From: Vulcanimicrobiota bacterium
GTDB lineage: Bacteria > Vulcanimicrobiota > Vulcanimicrobiia > Vulcanimicrobiales > Vulcanimicrobiaceae
Direction of reading: 5' to 3'
DNA length: 46,575 nt
Assembly (NCBI GenBank): GCA_003161555.1
Contig: PMOG01000223.1
Coordinates: 1 to 46,575, forward strand
The position numbers and the translations under genes are program-made. The notes beneath the pieces were generated by a model. The model ran no database searches, was not told the DNA's origin, and was given only the letters and a program-made list of their open reading frames with translations. Below are positions 7,206-15,260 of the stretch, one piece after another. Numbering within the stretch: position 1 is the first letter of the stretch; each line of letters opens with the position of its first letter.

Positions 7206-8129
7206 ATGGCGGTCATGCAGTTTCCGCATATGAGGGGTCTGGACCTTAGCCTCCTCGAGCCGCTCTACGCATTGCTCGACGAGCGCCATGTGACGCGTGC
7301 CGCGCATCGGTGCGACATGAGCCAGTCGGCGATGAGTCGAGCACTTGAGCGGCTTCGGAGCGCGCTTGATGACGAGCTTCTCGTCCGTTCCGGCGGCGTG
7401 TACGAACGCACGCCGCGCGGGGATCAGTTGCTCGTCGACCTGCAATCTCTGCTCCCGCGTTTGGAGACGACAGTGCGTGGCAATCGGTTCGATCCGGCGA
7501 CGAGCAGAGACCGCTTCTACATCGCCACGACAGATTACGCCGGGGCGATTCTCATTCCGACGGTTCTCGAAAGCGTTGCGGCCGTGGCGCCGTACGTGCG
7601 CATCGAAGTCGTGCCCTGGAACGATGGGGCCTTCAACGACATCGAGGCGGGCCGCATGCATCTGGCGCTCATCGGGGTGCAACCGCCAGAGCCGCTCGAG
7701 AGCGAACCGCTCTTCTCAGATGAGTTCGTTTGCGTCGTAGCCGAAAGCCATCCGCTGCGTGCGAAACGTCTGACGCTCAAGCGTTACGTCGAGTTTGAGC
7801 ACGCAGTCGTTGCAATCGGCAGAGACGGTGGGCAACCATGGATCGAACGCACCCTGGCAGCTAACGGTCTCGAACGGCGCGTAGGATATCGTTCGCCTTA
7901 TCAACTCTCGGCGATGCTCGCTGCGTCGCGCACCACCATGATCTGCACGACGGCGCGACTCCTGGCTAAGCAACTGGCCCCCGTTGGCAACGTCCGCCTC
8001 ATAGCCGCACCTCGAGAACTACCGAAGATCGCCTATCGTATGGTTTGGCACCGCCGTCTGCGAGAAGATATGGCACACAGCTGGCTGCGAGATCAGCTTA
8101 GGAAAATTGCGAAAGACCTTTTCGCGTAG
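7206..8129 (+). CDS. LysR-family transcriptional regulator
   Basis: The N-terminal winged HTH (about residues 10-70) has the LysR signature: LDLSLLEPLYALLDERHVTRAA, then SQSAMSRALERLRSALDDELLVR. A periplasmic-binding-like effector domain fills residues 95-300 (DRFYIATTDYAGAILIP at its start). The gene is divergent from the NmrA-like oxidoreductase gene with a gap of about 120 bp, the classical LysR arrangement, so control of that gene and of itself is likely. Starts at GTG 7203, ATG 7206 and ATG 7215 are all close and lack a good ribosome-binding site; ATG 7206 is chosen. The inducer is unknown. Confidence 0.88.
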   Translation: MAVMQFPHMRGLDLSLLEPLYALLDERHVTRAAHRCDMSQSAMSRALERLRSALDDELLVRSGGVYERTPRGDQLLVDLQSLLPRLETTVRGNRFDPATSRDRFYIATTDYAGAILIPTVLESVAAVAPYVRIEVVPWNDGAFNDIEAGRMHLALIGVQPPEPLESEPLFSDEFVCVVAESHPLRAKRLTLKRYVEFEHAVVAIGRDGGQPWIERTLAANGLERRVGYRSPYQLSAMLAASRTTMICTTARLLAKQLAPVGNVRLIAAPRELPKIAYRMVWHRRLREDMAHSWLRDQLRKIAKDLFA

Positions 8130-8145
8130 GTCCGCATGCGGCGGC

Positions 8146-9027
8146 CTAGCGTGTTCGCGGCCCGCTGCGCACGAAGCCGAATCGGCGGCGGGCATCCGGA
8201 CTGGCGGTGATGGTCTGGCTGCCGGTGATCGTTATCATTCCCGTCGCGGTGCTGTCCGAGCTGTTTGTGAACGAGAAATTGCCGGTGCCGGTGGTCGGGG
8301 TCAGGTTGTTAATCGTGAGGCTCGTGATCGAGCCTTCGTCGAGGAACGTTTCTGCTTCGGTGCCGGGCTCGTTCGGTTCGCCGTCGCCAAAAGCATTCGG
8401 CGTCGGCGCTTGCAGCGGCCGGGCCCGGTGTTGCCCGATGCTTCCCCCGACCGGCTGTTCGAGGATCAGGAAGAAACAGCCGTTCGTCGCTGCAGCAGTG
8501 TACAGCCCTCCGACGCCGTCTCCGTTGTACGACGTCACGGTGTATTCGCCGAAGTACTCCGTCACCATGACCGGAGTCGCGGTCGGCGTCGGCACGACAG
8601 ACGGTGTCGGCGTTGGCGTTGGCGACGGTGTCGCGCTCGTGCTGGGCGTCGGAGACGGGGTCGGGGATGCCGGAGAGTATTGTATCGCTTCCCAGACGCC
8701 GCTGCCGTTATCCGTGTACGTACTGCCCGTCACGACGCCGGTCGTCGTGATGCTCGTGAAGATCCCCGCGGTCACTACGGGTGCCGTGCACGATGTGACC
8801 CCCACCCCGGTGGGGGTCGGTGACGGCGACGGTGATCCCGCTGCCGACGGAGTCGGCGAGGCGGTGCCTGTAGGCGATGAGGCCTTCGGAACCGTCTTTC
8901 CGGTCCCACCCGAGCCGCTGCACTGGGCAAGCGCGACGCTGAACGCGCACAGCGCGGCGAGAGCGAGCCTGGAGACTCCCACGCGTGGCCGGCGCGGACG
9001 TGAAGGCTGTATCTCCATCGCAGGCAT
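8146..9027 (-). CDS. Pro/Thr/Ser-rich lipoprotein, unknown function
   Basis: From ATG 9027 the product has 293 residues: a basic N-terminus, a hydrophobic helix and a lipobox (SVALAQC), so it is a predicted lipoprotein. Two low-complexity Ser/Pro/Thr linkers (about residues 50-80 and 120-150) flank a small domain with two cysteines. A C-terminal domain of about 130 residues is rich in Thr, Asn and Gly and looks beta-stranded. The linkers resemble cell-wall or envelope spacer segments. No enzymatic motif is recognised. It is divergent from the Vgb-like lipoprotein gene, which carries the same kind of linker, suggesting similar envelope placement. Confidence 0.65.
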   Translation of the reverse strand: MPAMEIQPSRPRRPRVGVSRLALAALCAFSVALAQCSGSGGTGKTVPKASSPTGTASPTPSAAGSPSPSPTPTGVGVTSCTAPVVTAGIFTSITTTGVVTGSTYTDNGSGVWEAIQYSPASPTPSPTPSTSATPSPTPTPTPSVVPTPTATPVMVTEYFGEYTVTSYNGDGVGGLYTAAATNGCFFLILEQPVGGSIGQHRARPLQAPTPNAFGDGEPNEPGTEAETFLDEGSITSLTINNLTPTTGTGNFSFTNSSDSTATGMITITGSQTITASPDARRRFGFVRSGPRTR

Positions 9028-9200
9028 GGCCGTTTCCGTTCGAAAGCCCAGAGCAGCGCGGCAAAGCGCTCGCCGAGTATATGCCAGAGAGACCAATTCT
9101 ACCTAGCGTTTCGGAGCGTCGCGATCAGGCAATAGCGTCCGCTGGAAACCAAGGGGTTTCCCGGATACGCAGGGGAGGGACGGGCCGCTAGACTCGGACG

Positions 9201-10802
9201 ATGAGAGTGCGTGCGGCCGGAGTTTTGATGGTGTCGCTGGCCGCTGCGGTGGTCGGCGCTGGATGCAGCGGCTCGGGCGGTTCGGCAGTAGTCGCTCGGC
9301 CAACCGCAGCGCCGTCCGTTTCGGCAAGCCCGACCTCGAGCAGTCAAAGCGTGAGCGTTGGCGGGTCGGTAGCACCGTTCACGCTGGGCCCCATTGCTTC
9401 GGGGGTCGGGTTGAGTGGCCAGTTCCCCGTTACAGCATCCGGGAGCGGGACGATCCTCGTTACCCTCACGTCCTCGCAGCCGGGATCGACGACAACGCTG
9501 CAGTCAATGCGAAATCGCCGCATCGACGACATCGGAACGACGAACATAAACCCGATTGCCTTTATTATTTTTAGCCCGACTTCGATCTTTGACTTTAATT
9601 CGTTTCCTCAACTGACGTTCACGCTCCCAGCCGGGATTTCGGCGCCGAATGGCTATTGGCTAGCGGTCGAAGATGTATCAGATCTAAGCAACGGTTGGAT
9701 CGTCCTTGCGGGACCGGTTCAGCCTTCAGGTGGATCGGTCAATTTCCCAGGCGCCGTCAGGGTATTCACGTTCACGGGGGCCAGCGCATACGTTATCGCG
9801 CTCTTCGCGCCGGGCGGAACGTATCCGGCTCCATCTCCGACCCCAACGCCGACCCCAACGCCGGCACCAACGCCGAGTCCCACGCTAACGCCCACTCCCG
9901 GTCCATCAGCATCGCATACACCCACAATCACCGAATACACGGTCCCGACCGCCAATGCCGGTCCCTGGCTTATCACCACCGGTCCGGATGGGGCGCTCTG
10001 GTTCACGGAATACGTGACCGGCCAGATCGGTCGCGTGACGACTTCCGGTGCATTCACCGAATACCCGACTCCGGCGGGCGGCGCGCCAAATGCCATCACC
10101 ACGGGTCCGGACGGCGCCCTCTGGTACACGGACCGCGGCAACACGATCGGTCGGATGACCACCTCCGCCGTGTTCAGCTCGTACACGGTCCCGACGGGGC
10201 GCAGTTCGCCTTACGGCATCACCTCGGGTCCGGATGGTGCGCTCTGGTTCACGGAATACGGAGCCGGCAAGATCGGTCGCGTGAACACCTCCGGCGGGTT
10301 CAACGAATACGCGATCCCGACCGCGCAGACCAATCCGGAAGGCATCACCGCGGGCCCCGATGGCGCCCTCTGGTTCACGGAAAGCAACGTTGCCATCGTC
10401 GCCAATAAGATCGGCCGGGTGACCACCTCGGGCGCCGTTACCGAATACGCGACCCCGACCGCGAGCAGTCTTGTTGGCATCACGACGGGTCCGGACGGGG
10501 CTCTCTGGTTCACGGAGTATACAGCTAGCAAGATCGGTCGGGTGACCACCTCGGGCGCCGTCACCGAATACGCGACTCCAACCGCGAACGCCGCTCCCTT
10601 CTACATCGCGGCGGGTCCGGACGGGGCTCTCTGGTTCACGGAAAACAACAGCAACAAGATCGGTCGGGTGACCACCTCCGGTGCGATCACCGAATACCCG
10701 GTCCCGAGCGGCGGCAGCACCATGGGCATCACCGCGGGTCCCGACGGTGCCCTCTGGTTCACGGAAGAAGGCTTCAATAAGATCGGCCGGGTTGCTCCGT
10801 AG
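9201..10802 (+). CDS. Vgb-like seven-repeat beta-propeller lipoprotein
   Basis: The 533-residue product starts with a signal peptide and lipobox (VVGAGC, Cys22). A beta domain follows (about residues 50-210), then a Pro/Thr linker (residues 212-245), then seven repeats of 37-46 residues with the core GPDGALWFTE-x(4-9)-IGR-x-T-T-S-G-x-x-TEY-x-x-P. This matches the virginiamycin B lyase (Vgb) propeller repeat, and seven repeats make a complete seven-bladed ring. Histidines, needed for catalysis in the characterised streptogramin lyase, are essentially absent from the repeats, so antibiotic-lyase activity is unlikely; an extracellular binding role fits better. Repeat identity at DNA level is high, consistent with recent internal duplication. 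Confidence 0.8.
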   Translation: MRVRAAGVLMVSLAAAVVGAGCSGSGGSAVVARPTAAPSVSASPTSSSQSVSVGGSVAPFTLGPIASGVGLSGQFPVTASGSGTILVTLTSSQPGSTTTLQSMRNRRIDDIGTTNINPIAFIIFSPTSIFDFNSFPQLTFTLPAGISAPNGYWLAVEDVSDLSNGWIVLAGPVQPSGGSVNFPGAVRVFTFTGASAYVIALFAPGGTYPAPSPTPTPTPTPAPTPSPTLTPTPGPSASHTPTITEYTVPTANAGPWLITTGPDGALWFTEYVTGQIGRVTTSGAFTEYPTPAGGAPNAITTGPDGALWYTDRGNTIGRMTTSAVFSSYTVPTGRSSPYGITSGPDGALWFTEYGAGKIGRVNTSGGFNEYAIPTAQTNPEGITAGPDGALWFTESNVAIVANKIGRVTTSGAVTEYATPTASSLVGITTGPDGALWFTEYTASKIGRVTTSGAVTEYATPTANAAPFYIAAGPDGALWFTENNSNKIGRVTTSGAITEYPVPSGGSTMGITAGPDGALWFTEEGFNKIGRVAP

Positions 10803-10826
10803 TACGCGCGCCGAAGTGAACAGCTG

Positions 10827-11045
10827 ATGGATCGCACTCCGGCTCCACGCGATTTGGCGCCCTTGTCTCGGCGGGAGCGGGAGGTTGCGCTGCAGGTCTT
10901 CGCGGGCCGTGCCAATCGGGAGATCGCCCTCGCGCTGGGCATCAGCACGAAGACGGTGGAAGGCCATCTTTCTTCCGCCTTCGCCAAACTGGGCGTGCGG
11001 TCGCGAGCGCAGCTCGCGGTTTACGTCGCGCGCTCGTGCGCCTGA
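10827..11045 (+). CDS. Solo LuxR-type HTH protein (72 residues)
   Basis: The whole 72-residue product is a LuxR/FixJ-type DNA-binding domain: LSRREREVALQVFAGRANRE, then IALALGISTKTVEGHLSSAF and AKLGVRSRAQLAVYVARS. There is no receiver, PAS or ATPase domain. The gene starts 24 bp after the Vgb-like gene and its 3' end overlaps the end of the convergent large LuxR regulator by 25 bp. Its HTH is similar in register to that regulator's C-terminal HTH but clearly diverged. It is either a genuine single-domain regulator or the surviving tail of a duplicated large regulator. No strong ribosome-binding site is seen. Confidence 0.65.
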   Translation: MDRTPAPRDLAPLSRREREVALQVFAGRANREIALALGISTKTVEGHLSSAFAKLGVRSRAQLAVYVARSCA

Positions 11046-13780
11046 GCCGGCGACTCCGCAAGGGCCGCGACAAGCTGCGCGCGCGACGAGACGTTCAGCT
11101 TCACGAACGTCGACGAAACGTGCTGCTCGACAGTTTTCTCCGCGATTCCAAGCATTTGCGCGATACCGCGATTCGGCTTCCCGGAGGCGACGAGCGCCAC
11201 AATTTCGCGCTCCCGCCGTGACAGGAGAGCAGCTCGGCCCGTCGCGCCTGAGGGCGGCGCGCGCACTTCCTTCGCCGCGAGGCGGCGCAATGCGCGCACG
11301 TGCCCCATGGCGCGGTACAGCTCCGTCGCCGCGGCCGTTTGGCCGGCGAGCTCCAGCGCTTCGGCTTCGAACGGTTTCCACCCGATCGTCCCGAAGAGCG
11401 CGGCCGCGACGCCGGCATTCTGCCGAGCCTCTGCCTCACGACCGTGGCGCGCGTCGATCAGAGCCTCGACCAGCGCAATCGTGGCGGCGCACAGCGGATG
11501 CGTACGCGGCCGGCGCGGGTGACCGGCGATCTCGCTGACGCGCGCGAGGTCGCTCTCCGCTGCATGCCGTGCGGCGACGAAGAGAAACGTCTCGCAAAGA
11601 TAGGGGTACTCGATCCGCTCGAGCGCCCGCCGCAACAGCCGCCGGGCTTCGCTTGAGCGCCCGCGTTCCGCGAGCAGATCGGCTGATGCGCCGACGACAT
11701 TGCCGAAATTTTGACTCTGGCGGCTGGCGAGCGCGATCTCGACGAGCTCCTCGCTGTACGCCGCATCGGCGAAAGCGTCGTCTCCGAGCGCGAGGCCGGT
11801 CCAAATCGCCGCCGCGATCGACGTCGTGTCGCTCATCGCCCAGCCGCCGGCGGAGAGCGCCGATTCGGCGAACTGCTTTGCCTCGGCAAGCTCGCCGGCG
11901 AGGTAGCGCTGGTACGAGAAACCGCCTAAGGTGAAGGCGGAGTACAATGGGGACGCGTTCCGGCGTCCGAGCTCGAGCGAGTCACGCAACCACTTTTCCG
12001 CAAGACGCATCTCCCCGATTGCGACAGCGCAATCGGCGACGTTGTGCAGCGCGATGGTGAGCTCGATCTCCCCCCCTCGCTCTGCGGCGGCGAGATACAG
12101 CACCGCCTCTTCTTTCCATCCTGCCACATCGAAATCGGCGGCGCGTGCGCCGGCGCGGACTTGATGGTAGGACGGAGCCACGTCCGGGGCGTCGGGACGG
12201 ACGATCGTGGCGAGAACCCGCAGCGCTTCAGCTGTCTCGAGCCGAAAGACACGGTACAGCGCCAGCCGGGCCGCAGCGAGGTCGCGCAGCGCCTGCGAGC
12301 CGCCGTGGGAGAGGATCTCGAGCGCACTCGCTGACGCTGCGATCGCCTCCGATGTGTTGCCGAGCGCGTACTCCTGGCGCGCGATCTGCAGCTGGATCGC
12401 CCCGGCATCGTCGAGGTCGCCGGCGGCTCGCGCGAGTTCGATCGCCTCGGCGTACGCGCGCCGCGCGTTCTGCGCGGCGCGGCTCCGGGACAAGTTGTCG
12501 CCGAGCTTGCGAAGGATACGGCGGCGCGGCGCATCCGGCAGCGGCCCGGCGTTCAGTGCGCGTCCGTAATGATACGCGGCGTCAGCGTAGGCGTGGACAT
12601 TCACGGCTTTGTCGCCGGCCGCCTCACCGTACCGCACCGCCTTGTCGGGGTCGTGCGCCTCGAGGGCATGGTATGCGAGCTCGGTGCTGTACGCGTCTTG
12701 CTCGGTGGACGGGAGCGCTTCTAGGGCGACCAAGATCCGAGCGTGGAGCGGGCGCCGTTGCAGCGTCAGCAACTCGCCCACGATCGCTTCCCGCGTCAGC
12801 GTGTGCCGAAAGCGAAGCCGCTCGGCATGTCCCGGTTCCTCGATGACGAGGCCGGCGTCGCGCGCCCGGCGGAGGACCGCCAGAAGCTCATCGCGCTCGA
12901 CATCGACGACCTTCCGGAGCAGCATGACGTCAAAGGTTCGGCCGAAAATGGCGGCGTGTGCCAACAGCGTACGATCGCTCGCGGGCAGTGTTGCCAGCCG
13001 TTCGCGGATCACAGCGCTGATGGAGCGCGGCAGCGGCGCTATATCGTGACCGCTTTGCGCGGTGGCGTGCTTCACGAGTTCTTCGAGGAAGAACGCGTTG
13101 CCGTCGGCCCGGGCGGCGAGCGCGTCGACCAACTGCGCATCCGCGGCTAGATCGGCTCGGATCGTGCCGGCTGCCAGCGCGCGAGCATCGCGCTGCGACA
13201 GCGGCGAAAGATCGATCGTTGCGACGTTCGGCAATCGCACGAGGCGCGCGATCGTAGCGACGAACTCGTCACTCTGGTCGAGCGCCTCCGCCCGATACGT
13301 GACGATCGCGAGGAGGCGCGGTCCGTGAGCGGCGCGCGCGAGGTGCGCGAGCAGCGACAGCGTCCCGCTATCCGCGAAGTGCACGTCTTCCAAGTAGAGG
13401 AGCACTGCCCGCTTAGCGGCCAGCTCCTCGAGCGCGCGTCGCACATCGTCGAAAAGCGCCCGCACTGCGGTTTCACCATGCAGCAGGACTGGCGGAGCGA
13501 CCGAGAGCCGCCGCGCGATCTCCGGAGCGATCGACTTGAATATCGCAACGAACGGCGCGAACGGCGCCGGTGCGACGTCCGCGCATTCGCCCTCGCCGAA
13601 CACCGTCGCGCGCTGCGGCAGGCTGCGGCGAAACTCGGCGAGTAGGCGGGATTTCCCAGCGCCCGCCTCGCCGCTGACCAGGACGAAACGCGGAGCGCGC
13701 GCGGATTCCTTGCGGATCTCACCGAGCGCCGCCAGCTCGCGTTCGCGGCCCACGAACGGGGCGTACCTGGCCATGTTCAC
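11021..13780 (-). CDS. Large ATP-binding LuxR-family regulator (LAL/MalT-like)
   Basis: The 919-residue product has an N-terminal AAA/STAND ATPase domain: FVGRERELAAL, Walker A GEAGAGKS at residues 37-44, Walker B VLLYLEDVHFAD at 126-137. A long alpha-helical TPR-like middle covers about residues 330-840, and a C-terminal LuxR HTH (LSRREREIVALVASGKPNRG, then EKTVEQHVSSTFVKLNVSSR) covers about 855-910. This is the LAL architecture, in which ligand and ATP binding drive oligomerisation and transcription activation. The ligand is unknown. Translation starts at GTG 13780 or ATG 13774. The divergent serine hydrolase gene is a natural candidate target. Confidence 0.9.
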   Translation of the reverse strand: MNMARYAPFVGRERELAALGEIRKESARAPRFVLVSGEAGAGKSRLLAEFRRSLPQRATVFGEGECADVAPAPFAPFVAIFKSIAPEIARRLSVAPPVLLHGETAVRALFDDVRRALEELAAKRAVLLYLEDVHFADSGTLSLLAHLARAAHGPRLLAIVTYRAEALDQSDEFVATIARLVRLPNVATIDLSPLSQRDARALAAGTIRADLAADAQLVDALAARADGNAFFLEELVKHATAQSGHDIAPLPRSISAVIRERLATLPASDRTLLAHAAIFGRTFDVMLLRKVVDVERDELLAVLRRARDAGLVIEEPGHAERLRFRHTLTREAIVGELLTLQRRPLHARILVALEALPSTEQDAYSTELAYHALEAHDPDKAVRYGEAAGDKAVNVHAYADAAYHYGRALNAGPLPDAPRRRILRKLGDNLSRSRAAQNARRAYAEAIELARAAGDLDDAGAIQLQIARQEYALGNTSEAIAASASALEILSHGGSQALRDLAAARLALYRVFRLETAEALRVLATIVRPDAPDVAPSYHQVRAGARAADFDVAGWKEEAVLYLAAAERGGEIELTIALHNVADCAVAIGEMRLAEKWLRDSLELGRRNASPLYSAFTLGGFSYQRYLAGELAEAKQFAESALSAGGWAMSDTTSIAAAIWTGLALGDDAFADAAYSEELVEIALASRQSQNFGNVVGASADLLAERGRSSEARRLLRRALERIEYPYLCETFLFVAARHAAESDLARVSEIAGHPRRPRTHPLCAATIALVEALIDARHGREAEARQNAGVAAALFGTIGWKPFEAEALELAGQTAAATELYRAMGHVRALRRLAAKEVRAPPSGATGRAALLSRREREIVALVASGKPNRGIAQMLGIAEKTVEQHVSSTFVKLNVSSRAQLVAALAESPAQAHERAT

Positions 13781-13945
13781 GACTTGAGCAGCGGGCCCGG
13801 TATCCCCCTCGGGATCGGCTTTGCAAGCGGCTAACGGTGCACCTCGGGCTCGTCGATGCTAGAGCGGTCGGACCGGATTGCGCGGTGTGATGACGGAAAT
13901 CCGATCGCCGATCCGGAACGAACGCCGGGCCTTGGGCATCCGAGC

Positions 13946-14842
13946 ATGAACATCGAGCACGGCCTGGCCTACGCCGAGCGGCACGCACTTCAAGCGCTGG
14001 TCGTCGATGTCGCCGGTGAGATCGTGTTCGAGCAGTATGCCGGGGGTTATGATGCGGGCAAGCCGCACGCGCTGTACAGCGGGACGAAGAGCTTTTGGGG
14101 TGTGGCGGCCGTCGCTGCGGCCGACGATGGCCTGCTCGAGCTGGACGAGCCGGTCGCGAACACGTTTCCCGCGTGGGCGGCAGACGCGCGGAAGCGACGC
14201 GTGACCCTGCGCGAACTGCTTGCGCTCACGAGCGGTATCGGCTTCGGCGGCCTCGGGAACGCGGTCCCCACGTACGAGCGCGCGCTCGAGGTCGAGATCA
14301 AAGACGAACCCGGCGAGCGCTTCACCTACGGCGGCATTCCGCTGCAGATTTTCGGCGCCGTGCTGGCGGCGAAGCTCGCCCCGCGCGGGGGGACCCCGCA
14401 CGACTACCTGCGGACGCGTATTCTCGAGCCGATCGACGTCACCGTGTCGTCGTGGCGCACGCTGCGCGACGGCACGCAGCCGCTGCCGACGGGCGCCTTC
14501 ATGACGGCTCGTGAATGGCTGTCGTACGGCCGTTTCATTCTCGCCGATGGCGAATGGAATGGCGCTGCCGTCGTTGCGTCGCAATCCGTCGCGCGCTGCT
14601 TCGTGGGTTCGGCGCCGAACCCGCACTACGGTTTGGGCTGGCATCTGCGTCCGAAGGCAGGCGCCGGTGATGTCGTCTACGGCAGCGGCGCCGGCGGGCA
14701 AGCGCTGTACGTCGTCCCCTCGGAACGCGCGGTGATCGTGAAGTTCGGGGCCTCGTCGAGCTACGACCACATCGCGTTTCTCAAACGCCTGCTCAATGAC
14801 GACGAACCACCGCCGCGGCGGCGAACGACCGCAAAGGCGTAG
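13946..14842 (+). CDS. Beta-lactamase-family serine hydrolase (class C/PBP-like)
   Basis: The 298-residue product has the serine beta-lactamase/PBP fold with the nucleophile motif S45-G-T-K48 (YSGTKSFWG). RVTLRELLALTSGIGF is typical of the family, and SGAGGQALYVVP near residue 252 occupies the place of the third motif. The second motif is Y128-G-G rather than Y-S/A-N. No signal peptide is seen from this start, so it is probably cytoplasmic or an esterase-like member rather than an exported beta-lactamase. ATG 13946 is chosen because the 30 codons from the alternative ATG 13856 do not resemble the family. It is divergent from the LAL-type regulator. Confidence 0.8.
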   Translation: MNIEHGLAYAERHALQALVVDVAGEIVFEQYAGGYDAGKPHALYSGTKSFWGVAAVAAADDGLLELDEPVANTFPAWAADARKRRVTLRELLALTSGIGFGGLGNAVPTYERALEVEIKDEPGERFTYGGIPLQIFGAVLAAKLAPRGGTPHDYLRTRILEPIDVTVSSWRTLRDGTQPLPTGAFMTAREWLSYGRFILADGEWNGAAVVASQSVARCFVGSAPNPHYGLGWHLRPKAGAGDVVYGSGAGGQALYVVPSERAVIVKFGASSSYDHIAFLKRLLNDDEPPPRRRTTAKA

Positions 14843-14976
14843 CGCGCCGTCGCTTAGGCGCGAACAGCGTGGGCACGCCGCTGGTGCCGGCCGAGTGCGT
14901 CCGGTTCGGACGCGGTGACTACCGCTGCCCTCGATGCGACTGGACGTAATAGACGGTTACGCGCTCGGGCTCGGGT

Positions 14977-15153
14977 TCACTCAGGGTCGTAGCCGCCCCA
15001 CGTGGGCGGCCGCGCGCCGCCGCCATAGGACTCACCCCCGGGCTGGTGCGGGTTTGGGCCGGCGCCGCCCGAGATGTCGTCGAGGTCGTCGGGATGGAGG
15101 TCCGTCGTGGTCGTGCCGTCCGATTTTTCCGGGACGCCGTTGTCGGTGGACAT
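14977..15153 (-). CDS. Small peptide with double-glycine-type leader (putative RiPP/bacteriocin-like precursor)
   Basis: The 58-residue product starts at ATG 15153 with GGGA upstream. Its first 30 residues end in D-L-H-P-D-D-L-D-D-I-S-G-G, which matches the consensus of double-glycine leaders (L-x-x-x-E/D-L-x-x-I/V-S-G-G) that are cleaved by C39-type peptidase transporters. The remaining 28 residues are rich in Gly, Pro, Tyr and Trp with no Cys (AGPNPHQPGGESYGGG), a plausible core or secreted peptide. No maturation enzyme or C39 transporter is visible within the window. It may instead be a small disordered protein that happens to carry the motif. Confidence 0.5.
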   Translation of the reverse strand: MSTDNGVPEKSDGTTTTDLHPDDLDDISGGAGPNPHQPGGESYGGGARPPTWGGYDPE

Positions 15154-15260
15154 GGTCCCGATCCCTTTTGGCGGCGGATAGCGCGAGCCTTCGTCGCGTT
15201 CCATTTTGGCGGGCAGGTTGGCCGACCGGTGAGCCAGTGGCGAAGTGAGAGGGGCCGCAG

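Noticed and set aside
9930-10800. CRISPR-like repeats
   Set aside because: The period of about 126 bp is in frame, encodes propeller blades, and has no unique spacers of CRISPR size.
9201-10802. Streptogramin resistance gene (vgb)
   Set aside because: The lipoprotein architecture and lack of histidines in the repeats argue against lyase activity.
9906-11381. 491-residue minus-strand frame opposite the Vgb-like gene
   Set aside because: It mirrors the propeller repeats and continues into the LAL gene's alternative frame, so it is not an independent gene.
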